Shown here: positions 26,133 to 32,611 of the stretch, one piece after another
Layout of the letters: the number at the start of each line of letters is the position of its first letter
Numbering within the stretch: position 1 is the stretch's first letter
Position numbers and translations under genes: made by a program
Notes under the pieces: model-generated
Database searches by the model: none
Seen by the model: only the letters and a program-made list of their open reading frames with translations
What the model was told of the DNA's origin: nothing
Source of the DNA: a virus
Virus record (IMG/VR): IMGVR_UViG_3300037427_002084
Span: 1 to 32,611 of that record
DNA length: 32,611 nt
Direction: 5' to 3' (one strand)

Positions 26133-26527
26133 TGAAACTATATACTAGTGATAAAATTGAAGTTAGGAAATCTAATATACATGGTTTTGGTGTTTTTGCA
26201 AAAACCGATATAAACATAGGTGAGGTTTTAGAAGAGTGTAATTATGTTAAGCTTTCCGGATGGAGCGGAGAAGATATAGAAGCTTACCAATTCTCTTGGC
26301 CAACAAGTCCAGATGAATTTAAGTACAACACTATACCTTTTGGATTCGCGTGTGTGTATAATTCAGCAGACTCAAGAGACACTCGAAATACAAGTTGGTA
26401 TTGTGATGAAGAAAGAGATGTTTATGTGTTTAAAACAACGAGAAACGTTTCAGCTGATACAGAACTCTTAACTTTTTATGGTGACGTATATGTTAAGTTA
26501 ATAGGTAATAATTTTAAAAAAATATAA
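26132..26527 (+). CDS. Stand-alone SET-domain protein
   Basis: A 131-residue minimal SET domain. The opening signature SNIHGFGVFAKTDINIGEVL (residues 14-33) matches the S-adenosylmethionine-binding start of SET proteins. FGFACVYNSADS (70-81) takes the place of the usual NHSC-type motif, and TRNVSADTELLTFYGD (103-118) matches the closing GEEL-x-x-x-Y motif, with Tyr116 as the candidate catalytic tyrosine. SET proteins methylate lysines in proteins. The target here is unknown; it could be a virion protein or a host protein. The gene overlaps the giant tail gene by one base (TAATG) and is followed at once by another virion gene, so it is expressed late with structural genes. The NHSC motif is altered, so activity is not assured. 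Confidence 0.75.
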   Translation: MKLYTSDKIEVRKSNIHGFGVFAKTDINIGEVLEECNYVKLSGWSGEDIEAYQFSWPTSPDEFKYNTIPFGFACVYNSADSRDTRNTSWYCDEERDVYVFKTTRNVSADTELLTFYGDVYVKLIGNNFKKI

Positions 26528-26528
26528 G

Positions 26529-26918
26529 ATGGCATTTATTTCAATAACTTTTAATGACCCGATCAATATATCTTGTGATGTTGGAGATGATATATACACA
26601 ACTCCCACTGTATCACAGGATTCTGCTAACACATTATACTTGGGGCAAATGAATACACTAATATTTGTTGGTACTGTATTCGCTGTTTTAAATGGTGATG
26701 GTTTAGACCCATCATCTCCAATACAGTTAATAGTAGATCACGGATCGGCACCAGTACCAAATGTATCTAGCGGTGATTTTATGACATTTTCTAAAAACAA
26801 ACAAGCTAACTCATCTGGAATAACAGGCTACTACGCGGAGGGTACTTGGAAAAATAATAGTAAAATAGAGGCAGAGTTATTTGCTGTTGGATCATCTATA
26901 GCTTTAAGTAGTAAATAA
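26529..26918 (+). CDS. Small virion-associated protein, family unassigned
   Basis: A 129-residue protein with alternating beta-strand pattern from start to end: ISITFNDPINISCDVGDDIY, a Thr/Ser-rich loop, TLIFVGTVFAVLN, and the C-terminal half DFMTFSKNKQANSSGITGYY and NNSKIEAELFAVGSSI. The sequence around FSKNKQANSSG and the final AELFAVGS looks conserved in character. There are no catalytic residues or membrane helices. It follows the SET gene by one base and precedes a larger virion protein gene after 14 bases. A structural role is likely from company; no function is known to me. Confidence 0.6.
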   Translation: MAFISITFNDPINISCDVGDDIYTTPTVSQDSANTLYLGQMNTLIFVGTVFAVLNGDGLDPSSPIQLIVDHGSAPVPNVSSGDFMTFSKNKQANSSGITGYYAEGTWKNNSKIEAELFAVGSSIALSSK

Positions 26919-26932
26919 TAAATAATATTAAA

Positions 26933-28579
26933 ATGGTTAAATTTATAAAAGAGTTTAATATAAGTGTTGATAGTATCAACTATAATGGTGAGAACAGATC
27001 GTTTACTGTTATTGGAGATGCTGGTGCCAAGTTTGAGTTAGAAGTCAAAAACTCTACTTTATATTATGATTTTAGAACAAGATCATTAACGTCAACAAGA
27101 AAAGTTCTTACAGTGGTAATGGACAGGGAGCGATATCAAAAAAGTATTAATTTCCCCAGTGTTTTTAGTCAAGAGAAGTCTAGTGATACTTATACATTAA
27201 CTTTAACAGCTATTTCCGATGACTGCGCAACAACTCAACATGTATCATATGTAGAGGTTAGAGATACAGACGGTGATTATATAGGACCTATTAACGAAAA
27301 TAGTTCTATTGGTTCTAGTGGCGTTTCTTTAAAAAAGACCATACCACAGAGCGCTGCTCAGACAATAAGCTTGTATCCATATGGATCTGACGACCCAACG
27401 GCTTGGCCAACATTCTCAGCTATTATTCTTGGGACAGCTAGTCCCCGCGGCTCCTTTAAAAGTAATTTTACCATAACTGTAACTGCTGATGCTAAAGAGG
27501 CTGTAAGAATAGATAGACAACCAACTCAAGATGATTTCTTTTATGCGACAGCTACCGCTGTGAGCGCGACATTACCTATAGATGGACAAGACGTTTTTGA
27601 CGGTAAAGCTAGGAGCACCGATACAACTGACGCGGTGATAAGTGGGACATTGGTAACGATGAAAACAAATGTTGCTGATAAAATGGCACCAGGAGATAAA
27701 GTAACTGGAACAGGTATAAGCGATACCGCTGTTGTTACGGTTAGTAATATAACAGATGGAACAGCAAAACAATTTAGAGCGTCAGAATCTGTTAGTATAG
27801 CTGACGATATTGAATTAACGTTTACACCGCCTAGAAACTACAGATTTCCAGTTGCTGATATAACTAACATAAGAGCTGGGATGAGAATTTCTCCAGCTTT
27901 AAATGGTGGGGGTTCTATCGTAGGTGGTTATGCTAGAAGCCGTACAATACAACAATACTTAAAGAAAGAATGTAGTTTTGAATTAGTCGATAAAAGTATA
28001 ACATTAGCCTCTGTACCAGCTATAGAAGCTACTGGCATACCAACTTTTAGTAATGGTAAAATATCATCACAAGCTGGTAACATTTGTTTTCAAGAACCTA
28101 TTGGAGCTGAATTTACAGCTGCATCATATTCTTTCCAAGGTTATGGTATTAAAATGATAGAGGATTTAACTGGTTTTGGTAGCTTAAGTTTCACAAACTT
28201 AAAAGCAGAAATACTAGATGCTAACGTGATAACAACCACTATAAGTGACGCTAGTGCTAACAATATAAGTTCATTAAGTGATTTTGATGTAGCTAATAAA
28301 GATGGAATAATGAACAACGTTAGTAGGGTTAAAGGTGTTAATTTTGACACTAGCACTGGAGTAGACCCACTCGTAACAACTATTGGTAGTTCTACTAACA
28401 CTAATATAACCGTAACACCAGGTGGTCATATCTTACAAAATGGGCAAGCGGTTGAGTTTACCGGAGCCGCAAAGATAATAACAATAACTGGTAATGTGGA
28501 AATTAAAGACATTGGATTTAACAGTCAAAACTTATATCTTGACGTCGGTAGATTTTTGACTATAGCTTCAAATGCTTAA
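26933..28579 (+). CDS. Virion structural protein with beta-module (tail or fibre associated)
   Basis: A 548-residue, beta-rich, Ser/Thr/Gly-rich protein. The N-terminal 85 residues hold the pattern SFTVIGDAGAKFELEVKNS, then YYDFRTRSLTSTRK, reminiscent of a small Ig-like or carbohydrate-binding-like domain found in phage tail proteins. Around residues 228-300 lies another copy of the recurrent beta-module (MAPGDKVTGTGISDTAVVTV, SESVSIADDIELTF). The C-terminal part has a further repeated strand pattern ending KDIGFNSQNLYLDVGRFLTI. No enzyme motif is visible. It is separated from the next gene by 43 A/T-rich bases. The protein is probably on the tail or a fibre. Confidence 0.6.
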   Translation: MVKFIKEFNISVDSINYNGENRSFTVIGDAGAKFELEVKNSTLYYDFRTRSLTSTRKVLTVVMDRERYQKSINFPSVFSQEKSSDTYTLTLTAISDDCATTQHVSYVEVRDTDGDYIGPINENSSIGSSGVSLKKTIPQSAAQTISLYPYGSDDPTAWPTFSAIILGTASPRGSFKSNFTITVTADAKEAVRIDRQPTQDDFFYATATAVSATLPIDGQDVFDGKARSTDTTDAVISGTLVTMKTNVADKMAPGDKVTGTGISDTAVVTVSNITDGTAKQFRASESVSIADDIELTFTPPRNYRFPVADITNIRAGMRISPALNGGGSIVGGYARSRTIQQYLKKECSFELVDKSITLASVPAIEATGIPTFSNGKISSQAGNICFQEPIGAEFTAASYSFQGYGIKMIEDLTGFGSLSFTNLKAEILDANVITTTISDASANNISSLSDFDVANKDGIMNNVSRVKGVNFDTSTGVDPLVTTIGSSTNTNITVTPGGHILQNGQAVEFTGAAKIITITGNVEIKDIGFNSQNLYLDVGRFLTIASNA

Positions 28580-28622
28580 AAAACACATAAAAACTGTAAT
28601 AATAAAGTAACAAAATACAATT

Positions 28623-29414
28623 ATGAAAATAAATAAACCAACACCTTTTAGATATAGCGTTAATCCCATTAAAAGAACTAGGAAATCACCGCTTAAATCT
28701 AAAGCATTTGACACGATGATGGATGATTTCTCAGCAATGGGGAAAAATTTAGGAGCGATTGATGTAGGTAAAGCATCGTTAATATCTGCTCCAGATGCAA
28801 AAGACCAGAAGTTTAAAAATATGTTTGCTGACGCTTCAAACGCTTATTCAAACATGGATACTCAGAATTTTGCAGAAGATCTTACTGTGAACCAAGGACA
28901 GGCGCAATTTGAAAAAGAAATGGGAATGCAGCAAGAAGCGAACATGTTAGACGCTATGAGGAGTGGTGGAGGTTTTAACGCTGGTAATATTCAAGCTATG
29001 GCAAACGCTGGTTCTCAAAGAAGACAAGCCGCATCAGCTTCTATTGGCCAGCAAGAAGCAGCTAATCAATCAGCTAAAGTCGCTGGTGCGCAAGACGTGC
29101 AAAGAAGAAGAGAAATGCAGATGGGAGGCCAAGCAGAGGCTGAGAGAATGCAGATGCAAGGCGCCGCTGATACTCAAGCTGCTAAAGCTGCTTCTGGAAT
29201 GCAACAAGCTCAAATGGCACTAACAGCATCTCAAGCAAATCAACAATCCAAGCAAGCACATCAAGCATTATCTTACCAAGCTGCTAATGATGCTAGAAAT
29301 ACACAATTACAACACCAACAAGGTATGATGCAGTTGCAATCTGGAAAAGACGCTGCTGACGCCGCGAATAAAGAAGCTGAGAAAAATTGGGGCCAAAGAA
29401 CTTTTGGTTGGTAA
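28623..29414 (+). CDS. Internal virion (ejection) protein candidate, gp14-like position; ends WGQRTFGW
   Basis: A 263-residue, Ala/Gln/Met-rich, almost wholly helical protein. After a basic start (IKRTRKSPLKSK, residues 16-27) come long helices (EKEMGMQQEANMLDAMRSGG, then QRRQAASASIGQQEAANQSA, later QMALTASQANQQSKQAHQAL) ending in EAEKNWGQRTFGW. The composition matches small internal virion proteins such as T7 gp14. The order small, medium, large over this and the next two genes matches T7 gp14-gp15-gp16. It would be ejected into the host envelope with the DNA. Its last eight residues are identical to those of the basic 105-aa protein near the window start, and the N-terminal basic SPxKS element is shared too. 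Confidence 0.65.
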   Translation: MKINKPTPFRYSVNPIKRTRKSPLKSKAFDTMMDDFSAMGKNLGAIDVGKASLISAPDAKDQKFKNMFADASNAYSNMDTQNFAEDLTVNQGQAQFEKEMGMQQEANMLDAMRSGGGFNAGNIQAMANAGSQRRQAASASIGQQEAANQSAKVAGAQDVQRRREMQMGGQAEAERMQMQGAADTQAAKAASGMQQAQMALTASQANQQSKQAHQALSYQAANDARNTQLQHQQGMMQLQSGKDAADAANKEAEKNWGQRTFGW

Positions 29415-29431
29415 ACAATAAAAATTAAAAA

Positions 29432-31429
29432 ATGGCAAATACTAAAAACATAATAGATATGGAGGGGTTGTACCGTGCAGGTTACAATTCTCAGATCGAT
29501 GCTGAAAATGTTAATAAAGACCGTAGAGTTGACTTAATTGATCAACTTTTTATGAAAGCTGGGCAGTGGGTTGTAGGAAGATACCAACAAAACCACGCTG
29601 AATTAAAGGGTTTAAAAACTCTAGGTAGGGCTAGCAATTCTCAAATTCAAATGGAAATTGAAAAGCTTGGTAGTAGATTAACACCTAAAATGCAAGCAAG
29701 TTTAGATTTATACAAAGCAGAGTATGACAAGGGCGCTAGAATGTCTGTTAAAGGCATGACAAAAAAGAAAAAGCAAGAGGGTCAATTATTAATGGACATG
29801 GCTTTTCATAAAATGCAAACAATGCAAAAGGGTTTAAAGGGTGTTCAAGATAAGATGCAAACGCAAGTTGATAACGGTATGATAGAACTTGGTGAAAAAC
29901 CTTTTAATGGTACCGCTGTTACTGGATGGAATTCTGGAGCTACAGAAGAAGAGTATACTAACGGCGTTAGATTAGCCACTGGAGAAATGTTAGAAAACTT
30001 GTCGATAGATGATGAAACAGGAGAGATATACTATATGTCTCAAGAGATGGCTGATACCGGCGAAGAAGCCTATAATGAGTATAGAGGTGAAATGGGAGGA
30101 ACGCAGGGTACTTACGATGACTACGTAACCCAAATGCAAGGTGAAAGAAGAGAAAGCGAGATCCTTGGAGAAGATGAGTGGAACAAGCAAGACGAAGGTA
30201 TTTTAAGTCATGAAGAGTGGGCTGAGTTGAATGAAAACAACCCACAACTAGTGGCTACATTGTTTAATAGGGTTAAATTTCCTGGAGAAGAAGACAACAC
30301 TTTACAAGATGGTTATATGGATCTATTAACTAAACATGAAAAGAGTGGTTTAGATGGATTTGAAATTGACGAACAGTCTACTGAAAAACTAAAAATGGAG
30401 TTAAATGATAGATTTTCTAATGCAAACGAAGGTCAAATAAGAAGTTTTTTGTTTGGTGGGCAAGTGACTATGGTGGTGGATGGTAAATTAACAAGAGTAA
30501 CACCAGCTCATAAATTACTAGTTGATGCTGGTAGTGACCCTGGAAATGCTAATGGAACAAAAGAAGAGCAGGCTGCATACTTAAAATTTCAAGGTAAATT
30601 AGAAGAGATGAAAGGTGAGGATCTTGCCAAAGGAAGTCCACGTAGAGTAGAACTTGTTGATATGGTTACTAAATCAGTTGAAGGTTACCAAAATAACTCG
30701 TATAAAAAATATTTAGATAAAGAAGAGAAAGCCACAAATCTAAGAAACAAAGGTAACAAGAAGGAAGAAGAGAACCATGGTACTTGGCCAGATGGAAAAT
30801 CAGATAGGAGATATATCAACAAGCAGTGGATGTATCCAGATGACTTTGCTAGAGATGTTCAACCTACAATTGATGCTTTAAACAGTGAGGAGGATAATAT
30901 TGCTGAGATAAACACTTTAAATGGTACCGCTATCAAGAAAGAAGAGGGAACTTGGTATTGGTGGAACTCTACTGGTGGTGACGGTAGTGGTGCTTGGGTA
31001 AAAAGTAATAGAAACTATCTAGCTAGAAATAATAACGTGCTTAAATATCTTTCGAATATAGAGGAGGTGTCCAAAGGTTCTCAAGTAGAGCTATTACCAA
31101 CACAGCATAACGCAATAAATGAATTGAGCATAATCAAACGTGATGATGGTAATTACGGAACTTATCCTCATGAGGGTGGTGATATTAAGTATGACAAGTC
31201 CACATATGCTGTTGTACCGGCTATAGCGGGTAAAAATAAAGGAAAAATGGTTTCTGTTACCAAGCAAGAGTATGGAGATTTAATCAAGTACAATAAGAAA
31301 AATAAAGATTATTTAAAACAAGTTGTCAAGGGGAGACAAGATTTTGCTAACTTCCAATTCTATTTAAAGGGAGCGAAGAAAGGAGATAAAGAAGCCTTGA
31401 GAAAACTAGGTCTAACAAAAGAAGAATAG
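29432..31429 (+). CDS. Internal virion (ejection) protein candidate, gp15-like position
   Basis: A 665-residue hydrophilic, helical protein without membrane helices. The start is helical (MANTKNIIDMEGLYRAGYNS), followed by a long coiled-coil-like section (KKKKQEGQLLMDMAFHKMQT around residue 120). The acidic middle (GQGTYDDYVTQ-type, EEEY, EYNEYRGEM stretches) and a beta-containing part near 500-560 (GTWYWWNSTGGDGSGAWV) precede a basic C-terminus (KYNKKNKDYLKQVVKGRQDF). By size, helicity and position it fits the middle member of the ejection trio. It ends in TAG and the next gene starts 7 nt later. No lytic enzyme motif was found. Confidence 0.6.
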   Translation: MANTKNIIDMEGLYRAGYNSQIDAENVNKDRRVDLIDQLFMKAGQWVVGRYQQNHAELKGLKTLGRASNSQIQMEIEKLGSRLTPKMQASLDLYKAEYDKGARMSVKGMTKKKKQEGQLLMDMAFHKMQTMQKGLKGVQDKMQTQVDNGMIELGEKPFNGTAVTGWNSGATEEEYTNGVRLATGEMLENLSIDDETGEIYYMSQEMADTGEEAYNEYRGEMGGTQGTYDDYVTQMQGERRESEILGEDEWNKQDEGILSHEEWAELNENNPQLVATLFNRVKFPGEEDNTLQDGYMDLLTKHEKSGLDGFEIDEQSTEKLKMELNDRFSNANEGQIRSFLFGGQVTMVVDGKLTRVTPAHKLLVDAGSDPGNANGTKEEQAAYLKFQGKLEEMKGEDLAKGSPRRVELVDMVTKSVEGYQNNSYKKYLDKEEKATNLRNKGNKKEEENHGTWPDGKSDRRYINKQWMYPDDFARDVQPTIDALNSEEDNIAEINTLNGTAIKKEEGTWYWWNSTGGDGSGAWVKSNRNYLARNNNVLKYLSNIEEVSKGSQVELLPTQHNAINELSIIKRDDGNYGTYPHEGGDIKYDKSTYAVVPAIAGKNKGKMVSVTKQEYGDLIKYNKKNKDYLKQVVKGRQDFANFQFYLKGAKKGDKEALRKLGLTKEE

Positions 31430-31436
31430 AAATAAT

Positions 31437-32611
31437 ATGAGTGTTAATTATAATCCTTTCGCGGCTGATAGTAATCAAGGTAAAAAAGATTACAATCCAT
31501 TTGATAGTAATCAAGACAAAAGAGATTACAACCCGTTTGGAACCGATTCTAATGTTGTTACTAAACCTAAGTTTGGTAGTGATACCTCACCTATTGACTA
31601 CAATGATGAGGATAAAAAGAAAAGTATCTATGAGATAGGTAGAGAGTATTTTGATGCTTTAAAAACAGGTTGGCAAACCGGTACTGTTTTAGAGGAGTAT
31701 TTAGAAGTGTTTAAAGGTAATCATTCTCCAGAGGCTATTGAAGCGATGATTAAAGCTGGGGATAAACTAAACAAATTACCACAAAACGATAGAATGGCTA
31801 AGTATGTTAAAGCCGTTGATGACGCGGGTGGTGGTTTATGGAATGGTATTATTGAATTAGCGAATACCGATGGTGCTTTAGTAGCCTCTCAAGTAGCTTT
31901 ACAATCTTTAGCTATGATGGTTTCAGGAGCTGGAGATTCTCTTGTTGATTTAGCAGACGGTAAAACACCAGATGTTCTTGGTTACATGGCCGCTGGAGCT
32001 GGTATTGGAGCTGGTACCTTTGGCCTCGCTGGTAGTGTTGTTCCTGGTCTTGGTAATATAATAGGTGCAGGTGGTGGTGCTGTAGCCGGTGCCATGGGTG
32101 GTTTGTCTACTGCTTTAGAAAACGGATTAACCTTTGTTGAGATGATGAAGGAAAAAATTGAAGAGGAAGGTGGAGAGTATAATAGAGAGAATATTAGATC
32201 GTTTTTAGAGGACGACGATAAATATAATGAAGTAAGGAATGACGCTCTTAAACGGGGTTTAACTATTGGAGCTGTTGACATGCTTACGGGTGGTATTGCT
32301 GGAGCTGTTGGTGTTAAAGCTGGGACTAGTGTTTTTGCTAATGCTTTGGGACCAAGGGTAGCTAAAGGTGTTGGTATATTAGCTGGTACAGCTGTTGAGG
32401 GTATTGGTGGTGGTATCGGTGAAGCCGCTGGTCAAGTTGCTGGTGGGCAAGAGATGAACGCTGCTGATATTATTTTAGAGGCTTTCGCAGAAACCCCAGG
32501 TGCTTTAGCGACTGTTGTGCCTAAAGTTTTAATGAACAAACCTAAGTACACTATAACTGAAAACGATCAAGAAATAAAATATACCAGAGAACAATTTCTA
32601 GAACAAATTGA
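31437..32611 (+). CDS. N-terminal part of a large internal virion (ejection) protein, runs past the window
   Basis: The frame opens at ATG 31437 and stays open to the end of the window (over 390 codons), so the gene is longer than shown. It begins with three YNPF units in a 12-residue tandem repeat (DYNPFDSNQDKR type), followed by a charged helical segment, then Gly-rich hydrophobic runs at about residues 182-232 (GYMAAGAGIGAGTFGLAGSV and onward) and 275-335 (GGIAGAVGVKAGTSV and onward) with GxxxG spacing. Such Gly-zipper hydrophobic stretches suit insertion into membranes. It follows the other two ejection-protein genes, in the place of T7 gp16, the largest ejected protein, which breaches the cell envelope. 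The enzyme part, if any, lies outside the window. Confidence 0.7.
   Translation, partial: MSVNYNPFAADSNQGKKDYNPFDSNQDKRDYNPFGTDSNVVTKPKFGSDTSPIDYNDEDKKKSIYEIGREYFDALKTGWQTGTVLEEYLEVFKGNHSPEAIEAMIKAGDKLNKLPQNDRMAKYVKAVDDAGGGLWNGIIELANTDGALVASQVALQSLAMMVSGAGDSLVDLADGKTPDVLGYMAAGAGIGAGTFGLAGSVVPGLGNIIGAGGGAVAGAMGGLSTALENGLTFVEMMKEKIEEEGGEYNRENIRSFLEDDDKYNEVRNDALKRGLTIGAVDMLTGGIAGAVGVKAGTSVFANALGPRVAKGVGILAGTAVEGIGGGIGEAAGQVAGGQEMNAADIILEAFAETPGALATVVPKVLMNKPKYTITENDQEIKYTREQFLEQI
31449..31538 (+). repeat. Tandem YNPF repeat at the start of the last gene
   Basis: YNPF occurs at residues 5-8, 19-22 and 31-34. The intervening sequence repeats as DSNQGKKD and DSNQDKRD, so the unit is about 12 residues (DYNPFDSNQDKR). 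The nucleotide copies (GATTACAATCCATTTG and GATTACAACCCGTTTG) differ mainly at third positions, so the repeat is kept at the protein level. It is a possible short linear binding motif or a substrate for assembly contacts. Confidence 0.7.

Noticed and set aside
31441-31638. 65-residue frame in another phase at the start of the last gene
   Set aside because: It is a shadow of the frame opened at ATG 31437, which contains the YNPF repeats and continues to the window end.
1-32611. Minus-strand genes, for example around 657-872, 1425-1703, 11392-11676 and 31982-32281
   Set aside because: Each lies opposite a well-supported + strand gene, has no recognisable motif, and shows composition typical of an antisense shadow.
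1-32611. tRNA genes, attachment sites, IS elements or integrase
   Set aside because: I saw no cloverleaf-like sequence, inverted-repeat-bounded element or recombinase motif.

Overview
The window is part of a tailed-phage genome, most likely a podovirus of a marine Bacteroidota (flavobacterial) host. Every gene I can support is on the + strand and the genes are packed almost end to end, many with 1-nt TAATG or 4-nt ATGA overlaps. The morphogenesis order is complete enough to read: large terminase, portal, scaffold, major capsid protein, connector/neck genes, a giant tail protein, then three internal (ejection) protein genes. I see no tail sheath, tail tube or tape-measure gene. The host inference rests on three things: low GC, start codons preceded by A/T-rich leaders with no Shine-Dalgarno pattern (typical of Bacteroidota), and a long array of Cys-rich repeats of a kind common in flavobacterial surface proteins. 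No tRNA, integrase, CRISPR array or replication gene is visible, so this is only a segment of the genome.

Layout. 1-2.3 kb: an incomplete gene end, a winged-helix-like protein, a small basic protein whose two ends resemble those of a virion protein 28 kb away, a HExxH metallopeptidase-like protein, and two holin-like membrane proteins flanking a small zinc-ribbon protein. 2.3-4.7 kb: probable receptor-contact or decoration proteins, including two paralogous LamG-like proteins. 4.7-6.1 kb: small coiled-coil and hypothetical proteins, a GroES-like protein that seems to contain two tandem copies of the fold, and a terminase small-subunit candidate. 6.1-13.5 kb: terminase, portal, scaffold and major capsid genes, closed by a strong UUCG-loop terminator. 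13.5-16.6 kb: head-completion and head-tail connector candidates plus a 57-aa Cys-containing peptide. 16.6-26.1 kb: one 3163-residue tail protein with a nozzle-like N-terminal two thirds and a C-terminal third built from about 20 degenerate Cys repeats. 26.1-28.6 kb: a stand-alone SET-domain protein and two further virion proteins. 28.6 kb to the end: an internal-virion-protein trio like T7 gp14/gp15/gp16 in order and size, the third running off the window.

How they would work together: terminase and portal package DNA into a shell built by the scaffold and capsid proteins, possibly helped by the GroES-like protein. The connectors and giant nozzle protein form a short tail whose Cys-rich arm, with the LamG proteins, would contact the host surface. 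The three internal proteins would be ejected to carry DNA through the envelope. The holins and the peptidase would act in lysis or virion maturation.

The most unusual points are the identical C-terminal octapeptide on two otherwise different proteins, the host-like Cys-repeat arm, the tandem GroES-like protein, the SET-domain protein inside the virion gene cluster, and a recurring small beta-module in several virion proteins. All functional calls are made by eye from sequence, without database searches.
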